Assembly (NCBI GenBank): GCA_029859085.1
Contig: JAOUDU010000002.1
Span: 1 to 20,738 of the forward strand
DNA: 20,738 nucleotides
Source: Gammaproteobacteria bacterium
GTDB taxonomy: Bacteria; Pseudomonadota; Gammaproteobacteria; Pseudomonadales; Halieaceae
Reading direction: 5' to 3'
Shown: one piece after another, positions 1-7,845 of the stretch
Layout: each line of letters starts with the position of its first letter
How positions within the stretch are numbered: the stretch's first letter is position 1
Made by a program: the position numbers and the translations under genes
The notes under the pieces: generated by a model
The model's input: the letters and a program-made list of their open reading frames with translations, nothing else
What the model was told of the DNA's origin: nothing
The model's database searches: none

Positions 1-3
1 AAG

Positions 4-1128
4 ATGTATATCTGGAGCAGAAAAGGGTGGCCCACATTCACCTGGGATAACGACGCCCTGGCCAGCCTTCTCGCCCACGTTTCGCGCGAGCAGGGCCGCC
101 TGCTGGGAAAAATGGAAGGGCTGGGGTTCGATTTGCGCAATGAGGCCCACCTGCAAACCCTGACGGAAGAGGTCGTCAAATCCAGCGAGATCGAGGGCCA
201 GACGCTGGAGCGAGAGCAGGTTCGCTCTTCCATCGCCAGGCAACTCGGAATGGATGTTGCCGGCCTTGTTCCATCAGACCGAAACATCGATGGTATTGTC
301 GAAATGATGCTGGACGCGACCGGCAACTACGCGGCCCCCCTCACCGAAGACCGACTTTTTGGCTGGCATGCCGCCGTTTTCCCTACAGGGCGCAGCGGGA
401 TGCACAAAATTCTGGTCGGCCAGTGGCGCAATGACAGCGGTGGTCCCATGCAAGTCGTCTCGGGTGCGATAGGGCGACAAAAAGTCCATTACGAAGCCCC
501 TCCAGCAGATCGTCTGCCGGAGGAAATGGCAAGATTCCTGGCGTGGTTCGAGGCGCCCGGCGATCTCGATCCGCTGGTGATCGCCGGCCTGGCACATCTG
601 CATTTTGTGACCATCCACCCCTTTGACGATGGCAATGGCCGTATCGCGCGAGCCATTGCAGATATGGCGCTGGCGCGCGCGGACGGATCGGCGCAGCGTT
701 TTTACAGCATGTCGGCCCGAATCCGCATCGAACGCAACGATTACTACACCCTGCTGGAGAGCACCCAAAAAGGTGAACTCGACGTAACGTCCTGGCTCAC
801 CTGGTTTCTGCAGTGCCTCTGCCGGGCAATTGAAGGCGCACAGGAAAAACTTGCCGCTGTTATGAATAAGGCGCGGTTCTGGGAACAGTTTGCCAAGGAA
901 CCCCTGAACGAACGCCAGATCAAAGCGCTGAACCGAGTCCTGGATGGATTTGAAGGAAAACTAACAACTTCCAAGTGGGCGAAACTCGCAAAATGCTCCC
1001 AGGATACCGCCTACCGGGATATTCTCGATCTCATAGACCGTGGCGCACTCAGGAAAGACCCCGGCGGTGGGCGCAGTACCAGCTACTCTTTAGAGTTGTC
1101 CCGGAGGGTGGGAATAGTCGTAAGTTGA
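4..1128 (+). CDS. Fic family protein (DUF4172-Fic-winged helix), putative AMP transferase
   Basis: Fic enzymes transfer AMP (or another nucleotide-phosphate group) from a nucleotide to hydroxyl side chains of target proteins. The core motif HPFDDGNGRIAR is complete at residues 205-216, with catalytic His205 and the phosphate-binding GNGR. An auto-inhibitory motif of the [S/T]xxxE[G/N] type sits N-terminal to it (Ser60, Glu64, Gly65), so this is the class in which the inhibitory helix is part of the same protein. Residues 1-85 resemble the DUF4172 N-terminal domain, and about 305-365 look like a winged helix. The 374-residue length is normal for this family. The ATG at 4 gives the usual MYIW start, but the window edge hides the ribosome binding site and promoter. 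The stop lies 5 bases before the tRNA-Met-like repeat at 1134, and the base composition is less GC-rich than the core genome, which suggests acquisition. The target protein is unknown. Confidence 0.88.
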   Translation: MYIWSRKGWPTFTWDNDALASLLAHVSREQGRLLGKMEGLGFDLRNEAHLQTLTEEVVKSSEIEGQTLEREQVRSSIARQLGMDVAGLVPSDRNIDGIVEMMLDATGNYAAPLTEDRLFGWHAAVFPTGRSGMHKILVGQWRNDSGGPMQVVSGAIGRQKVHYEAPPADRLPEEMARFLAWFEAPGDLDPLVIAGLAHLHFVTIHPFDDGNGRIARAIADMALARADGSAQRFYSMSARIRIERNDYYTLLESTQKGELDVTSWLTWFLQCLCRAIEGAQEKLAAVMNKARFWEQFAKEPLNERQIKALNRVLDGFEGKLTTSKWAKLAKCSQDTAYRDILDLIDRGALRKDPGGGRSTSYSLELSRRVGIVVS

Positions 1129-1133
1129 TTTAG

Positions 1134-1200
1134 TGGTAGCTACGGGTGGACTTGACGGTCCGACGCATCGGCCACCGACCCCGGCATTATGAATCGTGCT
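1134..1200 (-). repeat. Degenerate tRNA-Met copy, attachment-site-like repeat
   Basis: Bases 1134-1155 match 2546-2567 exactly (22 bases: CCA end, acceptor stem, 3' half of the T arm). Bases 1172-1194 match 2569-2591 with one mismatch (T stem, variable loop, anticodon loop with CAT), and GTGCT follows in both. Between the two blocks one tRNA base is replaced by 16 bases, CGGTCCGACGCATCGG. Two bases are missing from the anticodon stem, and there is no D arm or 5' acceptor strand. It therefore cannot fold as a tRNA. It is a direct repeat of the intact gene 1.4 kb away, as expected of the far attachment site of an element integrated into the tRNA 3' end. Confidence 0.8.
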
Positions 1201-1359
1201 GGAGATTCTTAACTGATTGATTTTATTAACTTAAAACGACCGGGCTGGCGCACCAGCACCCACAGCGCATTTTGCACCACGGAGCACAACGAATCACAGC
1301 ACGTCCCGCAAATCTCCCGCAACTGGCGTTCGGGGATCCCCGCCAACCTGCTGGCATCA

Positions 1360-1388
1360 TTGGCATATATTGCCAATACTGCTATTAT
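1360..1388 (+). promoter_or_regulatory. parDE promoter with overlapping operator-like inverted repeat
   Basis: A sigma70-type promoter is visible: TTGGCA at 1360-1365, a 17-base spacer, and TATTAT at 1383-1388. A perfect inverted repeat with 7-base arms (ATTGGCA, 5 bases, TGCCAAT; 1359-1377) covers the -35 element and part of the spacer. ParD-type antitoxins repress their own operon through palindromes placed like this, so it is a likely ParD operator. GAGGTGA at 1404-1410 is the ribosome binding site for the ATG at 1414. The rest of the 1201-1358 spacer shows no convincing gene. Confidence 0.6.
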
Positions 1389-1413
1389 CTGAGCCAATTC
1401 AGTGAGGTGAAAT

Positions 1414-1689
1414 ATGCCAACCAGAAACGTGGTGTTAACAGAGCAGCAGGAAATCTTCGTGGGAAAACTGGTCGAGGCTGGCCGTTATCAAAATGCGAGC
1501 GAAGTTCTGCGCGACGGCTTGCGGCTGTTGGAGGATCGAGTACGGCAACGCGATGCGGAGCTTGAGGACATCAGGGCCGGTGTTGTCGCTGGCTTTGATC
1601 AGGTGGGACGAGGTGAATTCGCCGAGGGGTCAGGTGAAGAGGCCATTGAAAGAGCATTTAAACGTGCTGTCTGTAAGCATGGCCGATGA
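1414..1689 (+). CDS. parD: ParD-family antitoxin of a type II toxin-antitoxin system
   Basis: This is a 91-residue ParD-like protein with an N-terminal ribbon-helix-helix DNA-binding region. The beta strand is around residues 4-9 (NVVLT) and the helices follow, with ASEVLRDGLRLLE at about 28-40 typical of the family. The charged C-terminal half should wrap around and neutralise the toxin. The ATG at 1414 follows a good GAGGTGA ribosome binding site. Its stop overlaps the toxin start by four bases (ATGA), the usual translational coupling of such pairs. ParD normally represses its own operon alone and more strongly with ParE, and the palindrome over the upstream -35 box fits this. Position inside the tRNA-Met island suggests a maintenance role. 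Confidence 0.88.
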   Translation: MPTRNVVLTEQQEIFVGKLVEAGRYQNASEVLRDGLRLLEDRVRQRDAELEDIRAGVVAGFDQVGRGEFAEGSGEEAIERAFKRAVCKHGR

Positions 1690-2009
1690 GAGGGTATCGG
1701 TTATCGCCGCGGGCCGAAATGACTCTGGAAGCTATTATTGGCTGGACAATCGAGCATTTCGGTATTGATCAGGCCGAAAGGTATAAAAATCAACTGATCT
1801 GTCGCTTATCAACACTCTCAGCTGGCGAACTGCCCCATGGGCTGCCTTGCAACGGGCTGCTTGCTGACTACCGCGAAGTGGTTGATCTTGAGTACTATCG
1901 CGAAGGTCGCCACTACATCATTTACCGAAATACCGTCGAGGGCATTTTTGTGCTGGATTTCGTCCATGGTTCTCGTGATTTGGCGGCTATTCTTGACGAG
2001 TTGAGCTGA
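1686..2009 (+). CDS. parE: ParE/RelE-family toxin
   Basis: This is a 107-residue protein with the ParE/RelE plan: RLSPRAEMTLEAIIGWT at the N terminus (the family pattern of two helices after the first strand), a central region ending in REVVDLEYYREGRHYIIYRN, and a C-terminal strand with FVLDFVHGSRD followed by a short helix. ParE toxins poison DNA gyrase whereas RelE toxins cleave mRNA. The sequence looks more like ParE because of the partner and overall pattern, but the target cannot be proved by eye. It starts on the ATGA that ends parD and has no separate promoter, so toxin synthesis depends on antitoxin translation. Full length with no frameshift, so probably functional. Confidence 0.86.
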   Translation: MRGYRLSPRAEMTLEAIIGWTIEHFGIDQAERYKNQLICRLSTLSAGELPHGLPCNGLLADYREVVDLEYYREGRHYIIYRNTVEGIFVLDFVHGSRDLAAILDELS

Positions 2010-2030
2010 TCTGGGTGTCGGGCAGATTAA

Positions 2031-2522
2031 CGGTATGCCGCGAGTAAATCGTCTGCTGAGGATCGATTGGTGGTGATGAATGCTGAGGCGCGAGCGGTGA
2101 TCAATCGTCAGCGCGGCAAGAGCTCAGAACATGTATTCACCTACTCAAAAGGTAAGCCGGTAGATCGTATCAATACCAAAGCTTGGCATAGGGCGCGAGA
2201 GGAGGCTGGATTGCCGCAAGTGCGGGTTCATGATTTGAAGCACACGTTCGGTCGCCGGTTGCGGGCCAAAGGTGTCAGTCATGAAACTCGGCAGGTTCTC
2301 CTGGGCCATAAGAACGGCCAGATCACGACGCATTATTCCGCTGCAGAAGTTGGGGAACTGATAGACGCGGTGGAGAAAGTGAGCTGGTCGGGTAGTTCAG
2401 CGCCGACCCTGACCCTGATTAAAAATGAAATCTCCCGCAGTTGGGAGGAGGGAGCCTATCAATCGTGTACATATGGGTGCCCATCCCCCGTTAATGGGGT
2501 AGAGCCTGGGGTGGAGCCATAA
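2031..2522 (+). pseudogene. Truncated tyrosine recombinase (phage-type integrase), C-terminal part
   Basis: Only the C-terminal catalytic half of an integrase remains. An in-frame stop at 2028-2030 closes the frame upstream. The region encodes part of the core from just after the expected first catalytic arginine, then HDLKHTFGRRLRA (box II, with Lys where the classical HxxR has Arg), then LLGHKNGQITTHYS with the conserved His and the nucleophile Tyr context. The arm-binding and core-binding domains and the first arginine are missing. A TTG at 2067 or an ATG at 2076 could start a 150-residue product, but it should be inactive. The 3' end lies 23 bases from the tRNA-Met CCA end, the typical place of an integrase. 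Small palindromes near the end (2432-2447; 2473-2484) could be old arm sites, which is speculative. Confidence 0.8.
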
Positions 2523-2545
2523 CATATTGGAAAATAAAGAAAAAA

Positions 2546-2622
2546 TGGTAGCTACGGGTGGACTTGAACCACCGACCCCAGCATTATGAATGCTGTGCTC
2601 TAACCAGCTGAGCTACGTAGCC
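2546..2622 (-). tRNA. tRNA-Met (CAT), elongator type
   Basis: The reverse strand folds as a 77-base tRNA with encoded CCA. The acceptor stem is GGCTACG with CGTAGCT (one G-T pair at the end). The D arm contains AGCTGGTTAGA, the anticodon arm is CAGCA-TTCATAA-TGCTG with anticodon CAT, and the T arm is GGTGG-TTCAAGT-CCACC. The sequence is close to the E. coli elongator tRNA-Met as I recall it. A run of T follows the CCA on the minus strand (2541-2545 and beyond) and may end transcription. The 3' end is duplicated at 1134, making this gene the probable attachment site of the neighbouring island. Confidence 0.97.
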
Positions 2623-2660
2623 ACATCGGGTCGGGACTAGCTGTCCCTGAAGTGGCGCGC

Positions 2661-2689
2661 ATTTTCGCGATTTTGCCGGGGCAAGTCAA
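2661..2689 (-). promoter_or_regulatory. Candidate promoter of tRNA-Met
   Basis: On the minus strand TTGACT (2689-2684) is followed by a 17-base spacer and GAAAAT (2666-2661). A start near 2654 would give a leader of about 30 bases before the tRNA 5' end at 2622. The bases after the -10 are GC-rich, as is common for stringently controlled stable-RNA promoters. Spacing is ideal but the -10 is imperfect. Confidence 0.45.
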
Positions 2690-2761
2690 GCGAGGGGCGG
2701 GCCCGGGGGATGCGCAGGCGTGTGCGCTCCGTCCAGCCGGTCCAGGCTCCCGATTCCGCCG

Positions 2762-3856
2762 CTAGACGTTGAAACGGAAGTGGATGACGTCGCCGTCCTG
2801 CACCACGTAGTCCTTGCCTTCCAGCCGCCAGCGACCGGCGTCCTTGGCACCCTGTTCCCCCTTGTAGGTGATGAAGTCGTCGTAGCTGATCACCTCGGCG
2901 CGGATAAAGCCCTTCTGGAAGTCGGTATGGATGACCGCGGCTGCCTCCGGTGCAGTGGCGCCGATGCGCACGGTCCAGGCCCTCACTTCCTTCACGCCCG
3001 CGGTGAAGTAGGTCTGCAGGCCCAGCAGTTCGTAGCCGGCGCGAATTACCTTGTCCAGCCCGGGTTCGTCCATGCCCAGGTCCTTCAGGAACTCGGCGCG
3101 CTCGTCGTCCTCCAGTTCCACGATTTCCGATTCCAGCTTGTTGCAGATGGCGACGACGATCGCGCCCTCGCGGGCGGCAATACCGCGCACGATATCCAGG
3201 TGCGGGTTATCCTCGAAGCCGTTTTCATCCACATTGGCGATGTACATGGTGGGCTTGGCGGTAAGCAGGAACAACGGCTTCACCAGTGCCTTTTCATTGG
3301 CGTCCAGCGCGAGCGAGCGCACCGGCAGTGCCTCGTTGAGGTGGGGCAGCAGCTTGTCCTCGAGCAGGGCCTTCAGGGCGATGGATTCCTTGTCGCCACC
3401 CTTGGCCGTGCGGATCACTTTCTGCAACTGCTTCTCGCAGCTCTCCAGGTCCGCCAGTGCCAGTTCGGTGTTGATCACCTCGATATCCGATTTGGGATCG
3501 ATCCGGTTGGCCACATGGATCACATTGTCATCCTCGAAACAGCGCACCACGTGGGCGATGGCATCGGTCTCGCGGATATTTGCCAGGAACTGGTTGCCCA
3601 GCCCCTCGCCCTTGGAGGCGCCCGCTACCAGGCCGGCGATGTCCACGAACTCCATCGTGGTGGCCACCTCCCGCTGGGGCTTGACGATCTCGGAGATGCG
3701 AGTCTGGCGCGGGTCGGGAACCGGAACGACACCGGCATTGGGTTCGATGGTGCAAAAGGGAAAGTTTTCCGCGTCTATTCCCGCCTGCGTCAGGGCGTTG
3801 AACAGGGTGGACTTGCCCACATTGGGCAGGCCGACGATTCCGCATTTGAAGCCCAT
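2762..3856 (-). CDS. ychF: Redox-regulated ATPase YchF (Obg-related)
   Basis: YchF is a universally conserved TRAFAC-class P-loop ATPase that binds ribosomes and affects stress tolerance; OLA1 is the human counterpart. The 364 residues match the usual length. The Walker A/G1 motif GLPNVGKST is at residues 9-17, the G3 region reads [19 protein letters not shown], and the specificity motif reads NKLE rather than the NKxD of GTPases, which fits the ATP preference of the family. The C-terminal third contains the TGS domain ending in [15 protein letters not shown]. The ATG at 3856 follows AAAGGGAAG on the minus strand. It lies 34 bases after pth, the order found in most gammaproteobacteria, and is the last gene of the run. 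No clear terminator is visible downstream. Confidence 0.98.
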   Translation of the reverse strand: MGFKCGIVGLPNVGKSTLFNALTQAGIDAENFPFCTIEPNAGVVPVPDPRQTRISEIVKPQREVATTMEFVDIAGLVAGASKGEGLGNQFLANIRETDAIAHVVRCFEDDNVIHVANRIDPKSDIEVINTELALADLESCEKQLQKVIRTAKGGDKESIALKALLEDKLLPHLNEALPVRSLALDANEKALVKPLFLLTAKPTMYIANVDENGFEDNPHLDIVRGIAAREGAIVVAICNKLESEIVELEDDERAEFLKDLGMDEPGLDKVIRAGYELLGLQTYFTAGVKEVRAWTVRIGATAPEAAAVIHTDFQKGFIRAEVISYDDFITYKGEQGAKDAGRWRLEGKDYVVQDGDVIHFRFNV

Positions 3857-3890
3857 GTAACTTCCCTTTGTAAATAGCCTGTGTGTCAGC

Positions 3891-4478
3891 TCAAGCGGCG
3901 CTGAAGCTGTGTAGTCGGGTCATCGCCTTTGTCTCGTCACCATCCAGCAGCAGGGGTAAAGCGCCGATGGCCTCGCTGATGCTTGCATCGATCCGCAGGC
4001 GGTCTTCCGCCGACGGTGCGCCAAGCACGTAGCCCGTCACCCTGGAGGCGTGTCCCGGGTGGCCTATGCCGATGCGCAGGCGGTAAAAATCATTGTTGTT
4101 GCCCAGGGCCGGGATGATATCCCGCAAGCCGTTGTGGCCGCCGTGGCCGCCGCCCCGTTTGAAGCGTGCGCTGCCCGGGGGTATATCCAGTTCGTCGTGG
4201 GCCACCAGTATCTGGTCCGGCGCAATCTTGTAGAACGTGGCCATGGCCGCAACAGCCTTGCCGCTGCGGTTCATGAATGTGGTCGGGATAAGCAGGCGCA
4301 GGTCATGGCCGGACAGGGTGAGCTGGCCGGCCAGGCCGAAAAACCGGGCTTCGGCGCGCAGGGAGCCGCCGTTGGTGCGAGCCAGTTCCTCGATGAAGTC
4401 GGCGCCTGCATTGTGCCGGGTCCCCCGGTACTCGCTACCGGGGTTGCCCAGGCCTACTATCAGCTTGATTGCAGTCAA
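3891..4478 (-). CDS. pth: Peptidyl-tRNA hydrolase
   Basis: Pth releases tRNA from peptidyl-tRNAs that drop off the ribosome by hydrolysing the ester bond. The diagnostic residues are present: Asn in GLGNPG, catalytic His in TRHNAG (about residue 22), Asn in FMNRSG, Asp in HDELDIPPG, and Asn in [12 protein letters not shown]. Length of about 195 residues is normal. No ATG is available. Two consecutive TTG codons stand at 4481 and 4478. I prefer 4478 because it gives MTAIKLIVG, in line with the E. coli N terminus, and a 6-base gap after AGGCGG; the start at 4481 would add one residue. The gene lies 24 bases after rplY and is probably co-transcribed with it, as in many bacteria. Confidence 0.95.
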   Translation of the reverse strand: MTAIKLIVGLGNPGSEYRGTRHNAGADFIEELARTNGGSLRAEARFFGLAGQLTLSGHDLRLLIPTTFMNRSGKAVAAMATFYKIAPDQILVAHDELDIPPGSARFKRGGGHGGHNGLRDIIPALGNNNDFYRLRIGIGHPGHASRVTGYVLGAPSAEDRLRIDASISEAIGALPLLLDGDETKAMTRLHSFSAA

Positions 4479-4502
4479 CAAGTGCCGCCTGCAGCCAGGA
4501 GT

Positions 4503-5171
4503 TTAGTCCTGGCTGTCGCCTTCTGCGCCAGCAGCATCAGCCGCTCCGGTATCACCACCTTCCTCGCCTGCTTCCGCATCACTCGCACCCCTGGGTGCGA
4601 TGATTGAGGCGACGGCCAGGTCGTGGTCCTCGCCGAGGGCCAGGGCAACAGAGGTGACGCCTTCAGGCAGGGTGATGTCCGACAGGTGGATGATGTCGCC
4701 GATCGCGACATTGAGCATATCGACTTCGATATACTCCGGGATGTCCTTGGGCAGACACTGGACTTCAATATCCGTTTCCTGGTGCTGGACGATACCGCCC
4801 TGGGTCTTCACGCCGTGTGCCCTGGCTTCGTTGATGAAGTGAATCGGCACGTGCACCTTGATCGGTTTGCCCGCTTCCACTCGCAGGAAATCCGCGTGCA
4901 TGACGCTTTCCCTGGCGGGGTGGCGCTGCAGGTCCTTGAGGATAGCCTTTTGCGACTCCTTGCCGATATTGATGGTCAGCACGTGAGAGTAGAAGGCCTC
5001 GTTTTCCAGCGCCTTTTCCAGGTCCTTGCGGACCAGGGTAAGTGGCTGGGGATCCTTGTCGCCGCCATAGATGATGGCCGGAACGAGGTCGGCGAGACGA
5101 CGCAGGCGGCGGCTCGCACCTTTCCCCAGGTCCTCTCGTACTTCTGCTTGTAGTTCAAATTGGTCAGACAT
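4503..5171 (-). CDS. rplY: 50S ribosomal protein L25/general stress protein Ctc
   Basis: L25 binds 5S rRNA in the large subunit. This is the long Ctc/TL5 form: residues 1 to about 92 are the L25 domain (FELQAEVREDLGKGASRRLRR and following), about 98 to 185 the second beta domain, and the tail is acidic, Ala/Gly-rich and probably disordered. Two ATGs are possible. The one at 5171 lies 8 bases after GGAG (5183-5180), while the one at 5177 would lie only 2 bases after it, so I take 5171 (222 residues; the other adds M-T). The gene sits between prs and pth, the classical order. Ctc-type L25 proteins are linked to stress in other bacteria; nothing visible here shows such regulation. Confidence 0.97.
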   Translation of the reverse strand: MSDQFELQAEVREDLGKGASRRLRRLADLVPAIIYGGDKDPQPLTLVRKDLEKALENEAFYSHVLTINIGKESQKAILKDLQRHPARESVMHADFLRVEAGKPIKVHVPIHFINEARAHGVKTQGGIVQHQETDIEVQCLPKDIPEYIEVDMLNVAIGDIIHLSDITLPEGVTSVALALGEDHDLAVASIIAPRGASDAEAGEEGGDTGAADAAGAEGDSQD

Positions 5172-5244
5172 AGTCATGACTCCTTTGATTAATCATTACC
5201 CTGCCTGCGACCGGCCCGGTAATGAGTTGCTGTTAACGCTGTCC

Positions 5245-6192
<948 letters not shown>

Positions 6193-6297
6193 TGTGCACT
6201 ACCTTTGGGCCAATGCTATCTGGCGTTTCAAAGCCTTTCGGCCCTGGGGCCCGGGGCTGTCGTCCCGTCGTGGGGTCGCCAGCAGAGCCTCGCTGTA

Positions 6298-6372
6298 TGG
6301 CTGGGGTGGGAGGATTCGAACCTCCGAATGCCAGGATCAAAACCTGGTGCCTTGCCGCTTGGCGACACCCCA
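6298..6372 (-). tRNA. tRNA-Gln (TTG)
   Basis: The reverse strand folds as a 75-base tRNA with encoded CCA. The acceptor stem TGGGGTG pairs with CACCCCA, the anticodon arm is CCAGG-TTTTGAT-CCTGG with anticodon TTG, and the T arm is GGAGG-TTCGAAT-CCTCC with G as discriminator base. It lies 13 bases after ispE and 105 bases before prs on the same strand, so it is probably cut from the ispE-prs transcript. The same location is known in Pseudomonas. Confidence 0.97.
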
Positions 6373-6385
6373 ATAAACTTTTGGG

Positions 6386-7231
6386 TCAATATAAGTAAGC
6401 GTTAACCGGCGAGGTGTTCAGCCCCCTGGCTGTCACCCCCGCCCATCGCTGCGGCAGTTGTCGCAGGACTGCCCCGGCTTCCGCCTCGGTCCCGAAACTT
6501 GCGAAAACACTGGCCCCGGTGCCGGTCAGGCGGGCCGGGGCGAAACGCTCAAGCCAGCCAAATACCGCGTCGACGTCGGGATACAGGCGCCTCACCAGTT
6601 CCTGACAGTCGTTCCGGGAGTACCCCTCAAAAAAGGTCGCCATTTTGATCGGAGCGGTGTTGCGTGTCAATTGCAAGTGGGAAAAAATTTGCCCGGTGGA
6701 AACGTGGCAGTCGGGCGTAATTACCAGGTACCAGCGTTCCGGCAGGTCCACCGGGGTCAGCACCTCGCCTATGCCCTCGGCCCATGCCGTGTGGCCACCG
6801 ACGAAGACCGGCACGTCCGCTCCCAGCGTCGCACCCAGGGCCTGCAGCTCGCCCCGGGTGAGCCCCAGTTGCCACAGCCGGTTCAGCGCCAGCAGGGTGG
6901 TGGCCGCGTTGGAGCTGCCGCCCCCCAGGCCGGCGCCGGCGGGAATACGCTTGTCCACGCGGATGTGGATTCCCGGCAGCTCCCGGGCGGGTGCGGCGTC
7001 CTGCAGCAATCTGGCCGCCCGGTAGATGAGGTTGTCGGCCGGGGGGATATCCAGCCCGGGGGCCGCGAGGCTTATCTCCCCGCTGGCGCCGGGTGTGAAC
7101 TCCAGCCAGTCGCCCCAGTCCAGCAACTGGAACAGGGTCTGCAACTCGTGGTAACCATCGGGCCGCCGGCCCGTAATGTGCAGGAACAGGTTGAGCTTGG
7201 CCGGCGACAGCAGGGTCAGGGTCGATGCCAT
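6386..7231 (-). CDS. ispE: 4-diphosphocytidyl-2-C-methyl-D-erythritol kinase
   Basis: IspE is the ATP-dependent kinase of the MEP (non-mevalonate) isoprenoid pathway. It is a GHMP kinase: the substrate-side motif SPAKLNLFLHI is at residues 9-19 with Lys12, the glycine-rich ATP loop PAGAGLGGGSSNAA at 97-110, the GADVPVF segment with the catalytic Asp near 140, and the C-terminal motif LTGTGASVFASF. The 281 residues are of normal length. Its ATG overlaps the lolB stop by one base (TGATG), so the two are translationally coupled. tRNA-Gln follows 13 bases later. The MEP pathway implies isoprenoids for quinones and undecaprenyl phosphate. Confidence 0.97.
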   Translation of the reverse strand: MASTLTLLSPAKLNLFLHITGRRPDGYHELQTLFQLLDWGDWLEFTPGASGEISLAAPGLDIPPADNLIYRAARLLQDAAPARELPGIHIRVDKRIPAGAGLGGGSSNAATTLLALNRLWQLGLTRGELQALGATLGADVPVFVGGHTAWAEGIGEVLTPVDLPERWYLVITPDCHVSTGQIFSHLQLTRNTAPIKMATFFEGYSRNDCQELVRRLYPDVDAVFGWLERFAPARLTGTGASVFASFGTEAEAGAVLRQLPQRWAGVTARGLNTSPVNAYLY

Positions 7232-7845
7232 CAGTCGGGTGTCACCTGCCAGTCGCGAATGACCAGTCGCAGGGTAGAGTCATTGTGCCGCAGTTGCAGC
7301 CGGGTGGGCAGCGTGAGCCTGCCGTAGTCGGCGTAGGACTCGTACTGTATTTCCCAGCCATCCTGGCGCAGCATGTGCAGCAGGGCTGGGTCGGGTCCGG
7401 GCTCACTGCCCTGCACATCGAGGTCGGGTGCCGGCATGCCCTTGATCCAGTAGGGCAGGGCCAGCAGCGGCAGGTCCCAGCCCGTTTCCCGCTCCAGGAT
7501 CGCGGTTTCGCTCTGCAGGTCCCAGGTTGTCACATCCTCGCCCTGGCGGATGACCAGGGAGCGGCCGTCGCTGTAAAAGCTGGTGGCGGCCACTCCCAGC
7601 GGGCCGCTGAGGATTAAGCGGCTGACGGCGCCCTCCTGCAGCCAGCGCATGGACGCGGATTCCGACTGCTTCGCACTGCGCAGGGCGATCTTGCCCTCTG
7701 CGGTCCAGTGGGTGAGCTCCCGCAGGCGGGCGCTGTGTTCCTCCCAGCTGGCGGCCGCGGGAGTTTTCGGCTGTTGCCCGGCGCAGGCGGCCAGGAACAC
7801 GACCAGCAGGGCGCTGGCCAGTGGCAGTTTACCGGGCATCGGCAT
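7231..7845 (-). CDS. lolB: Outer-membrane lipoprotein insertion protein LolB
   Basis: LolB receives lipoproteins from periplasmic LolA and places them in the outer membrane. A lipoprotein signal is visible: hydrophobic residues 7-20 ending in LAAC, with Cys21 as the lipidation site and Ala at +2, compatible with outer-membrane sorting. The body has the LolB/LolA-type pattern: WTAEGKIALRSAKQSESASMRW, ISGPLG-like LILSGPLGVAATSFYSDG, then the LPYWIKGMPAP segment. The length (204) fits. It begins directly after the TPR lipoprotein stop and overlaps ispE by one base. A lolB-ispE pair is the standard gammaproteobacterial arrangement. A second ATG two codons in is also possible. Confidence 0.95.
   Translation of the reverse strand: MPMPGKLPLASALLVVFLAACAGQQPKTPAAASWEEHSARLRELTHWTAEGKIALRSAKQSESASMRWLQEGAVSRLILSGPLGVAATSFYSDGRSLVIRQGEDVTTWDLQSETAILERETGWDLPLLALPYWIKGMPAPDLDVQGSEPGPDPALLHMLRQDGWEIQYESYADYGRLTLPTRLQLRHNDSTLRLVIRDWQVTPD

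Larger units (their letters stand above)
1134..2622. mobile_element. Remnant of a tRNA-Met-integrated genomic island
   Basis: The segment is bounded by the tRNA-like repeat at 1134-1200 and the intact tRNA-Met at 2546-2622, in direct orientation. It contains a toxin-antitoxin pair and, 23 bases from the tRNA 3' end, a tyrosine recombinase fragment pointing towards the tRNA. Tyrosine integrases commonly insert next to tRNA 3' ends and leave such duplications. The integrase has lost its N-terminal part and one repeat is decayed, so the element is probably immobile. It may be the scar of a larger island, or one of two tandem insertions with the fic gene in the other. The structure is seen directly; the history is inferred. 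Confidence 0.65.

Noticed and set aside
1209..1397. 62-codon minus-strand frame upstream of parD
   Set aside because: It crosses the parDE promoter, has no ribosome binding site and no recognisable sequence.
2712..2727. GCGCA...TGCGC inverted repeat after ychF
   Set aside because: Short, no T-tract; cannot be distinguished from chance in GC-rich DNA.
2720..3877. Long plus-strand frame opposite ychF
   Set aside because: Antisense shadow of ychF, whose GTPase-type motifs are complete.
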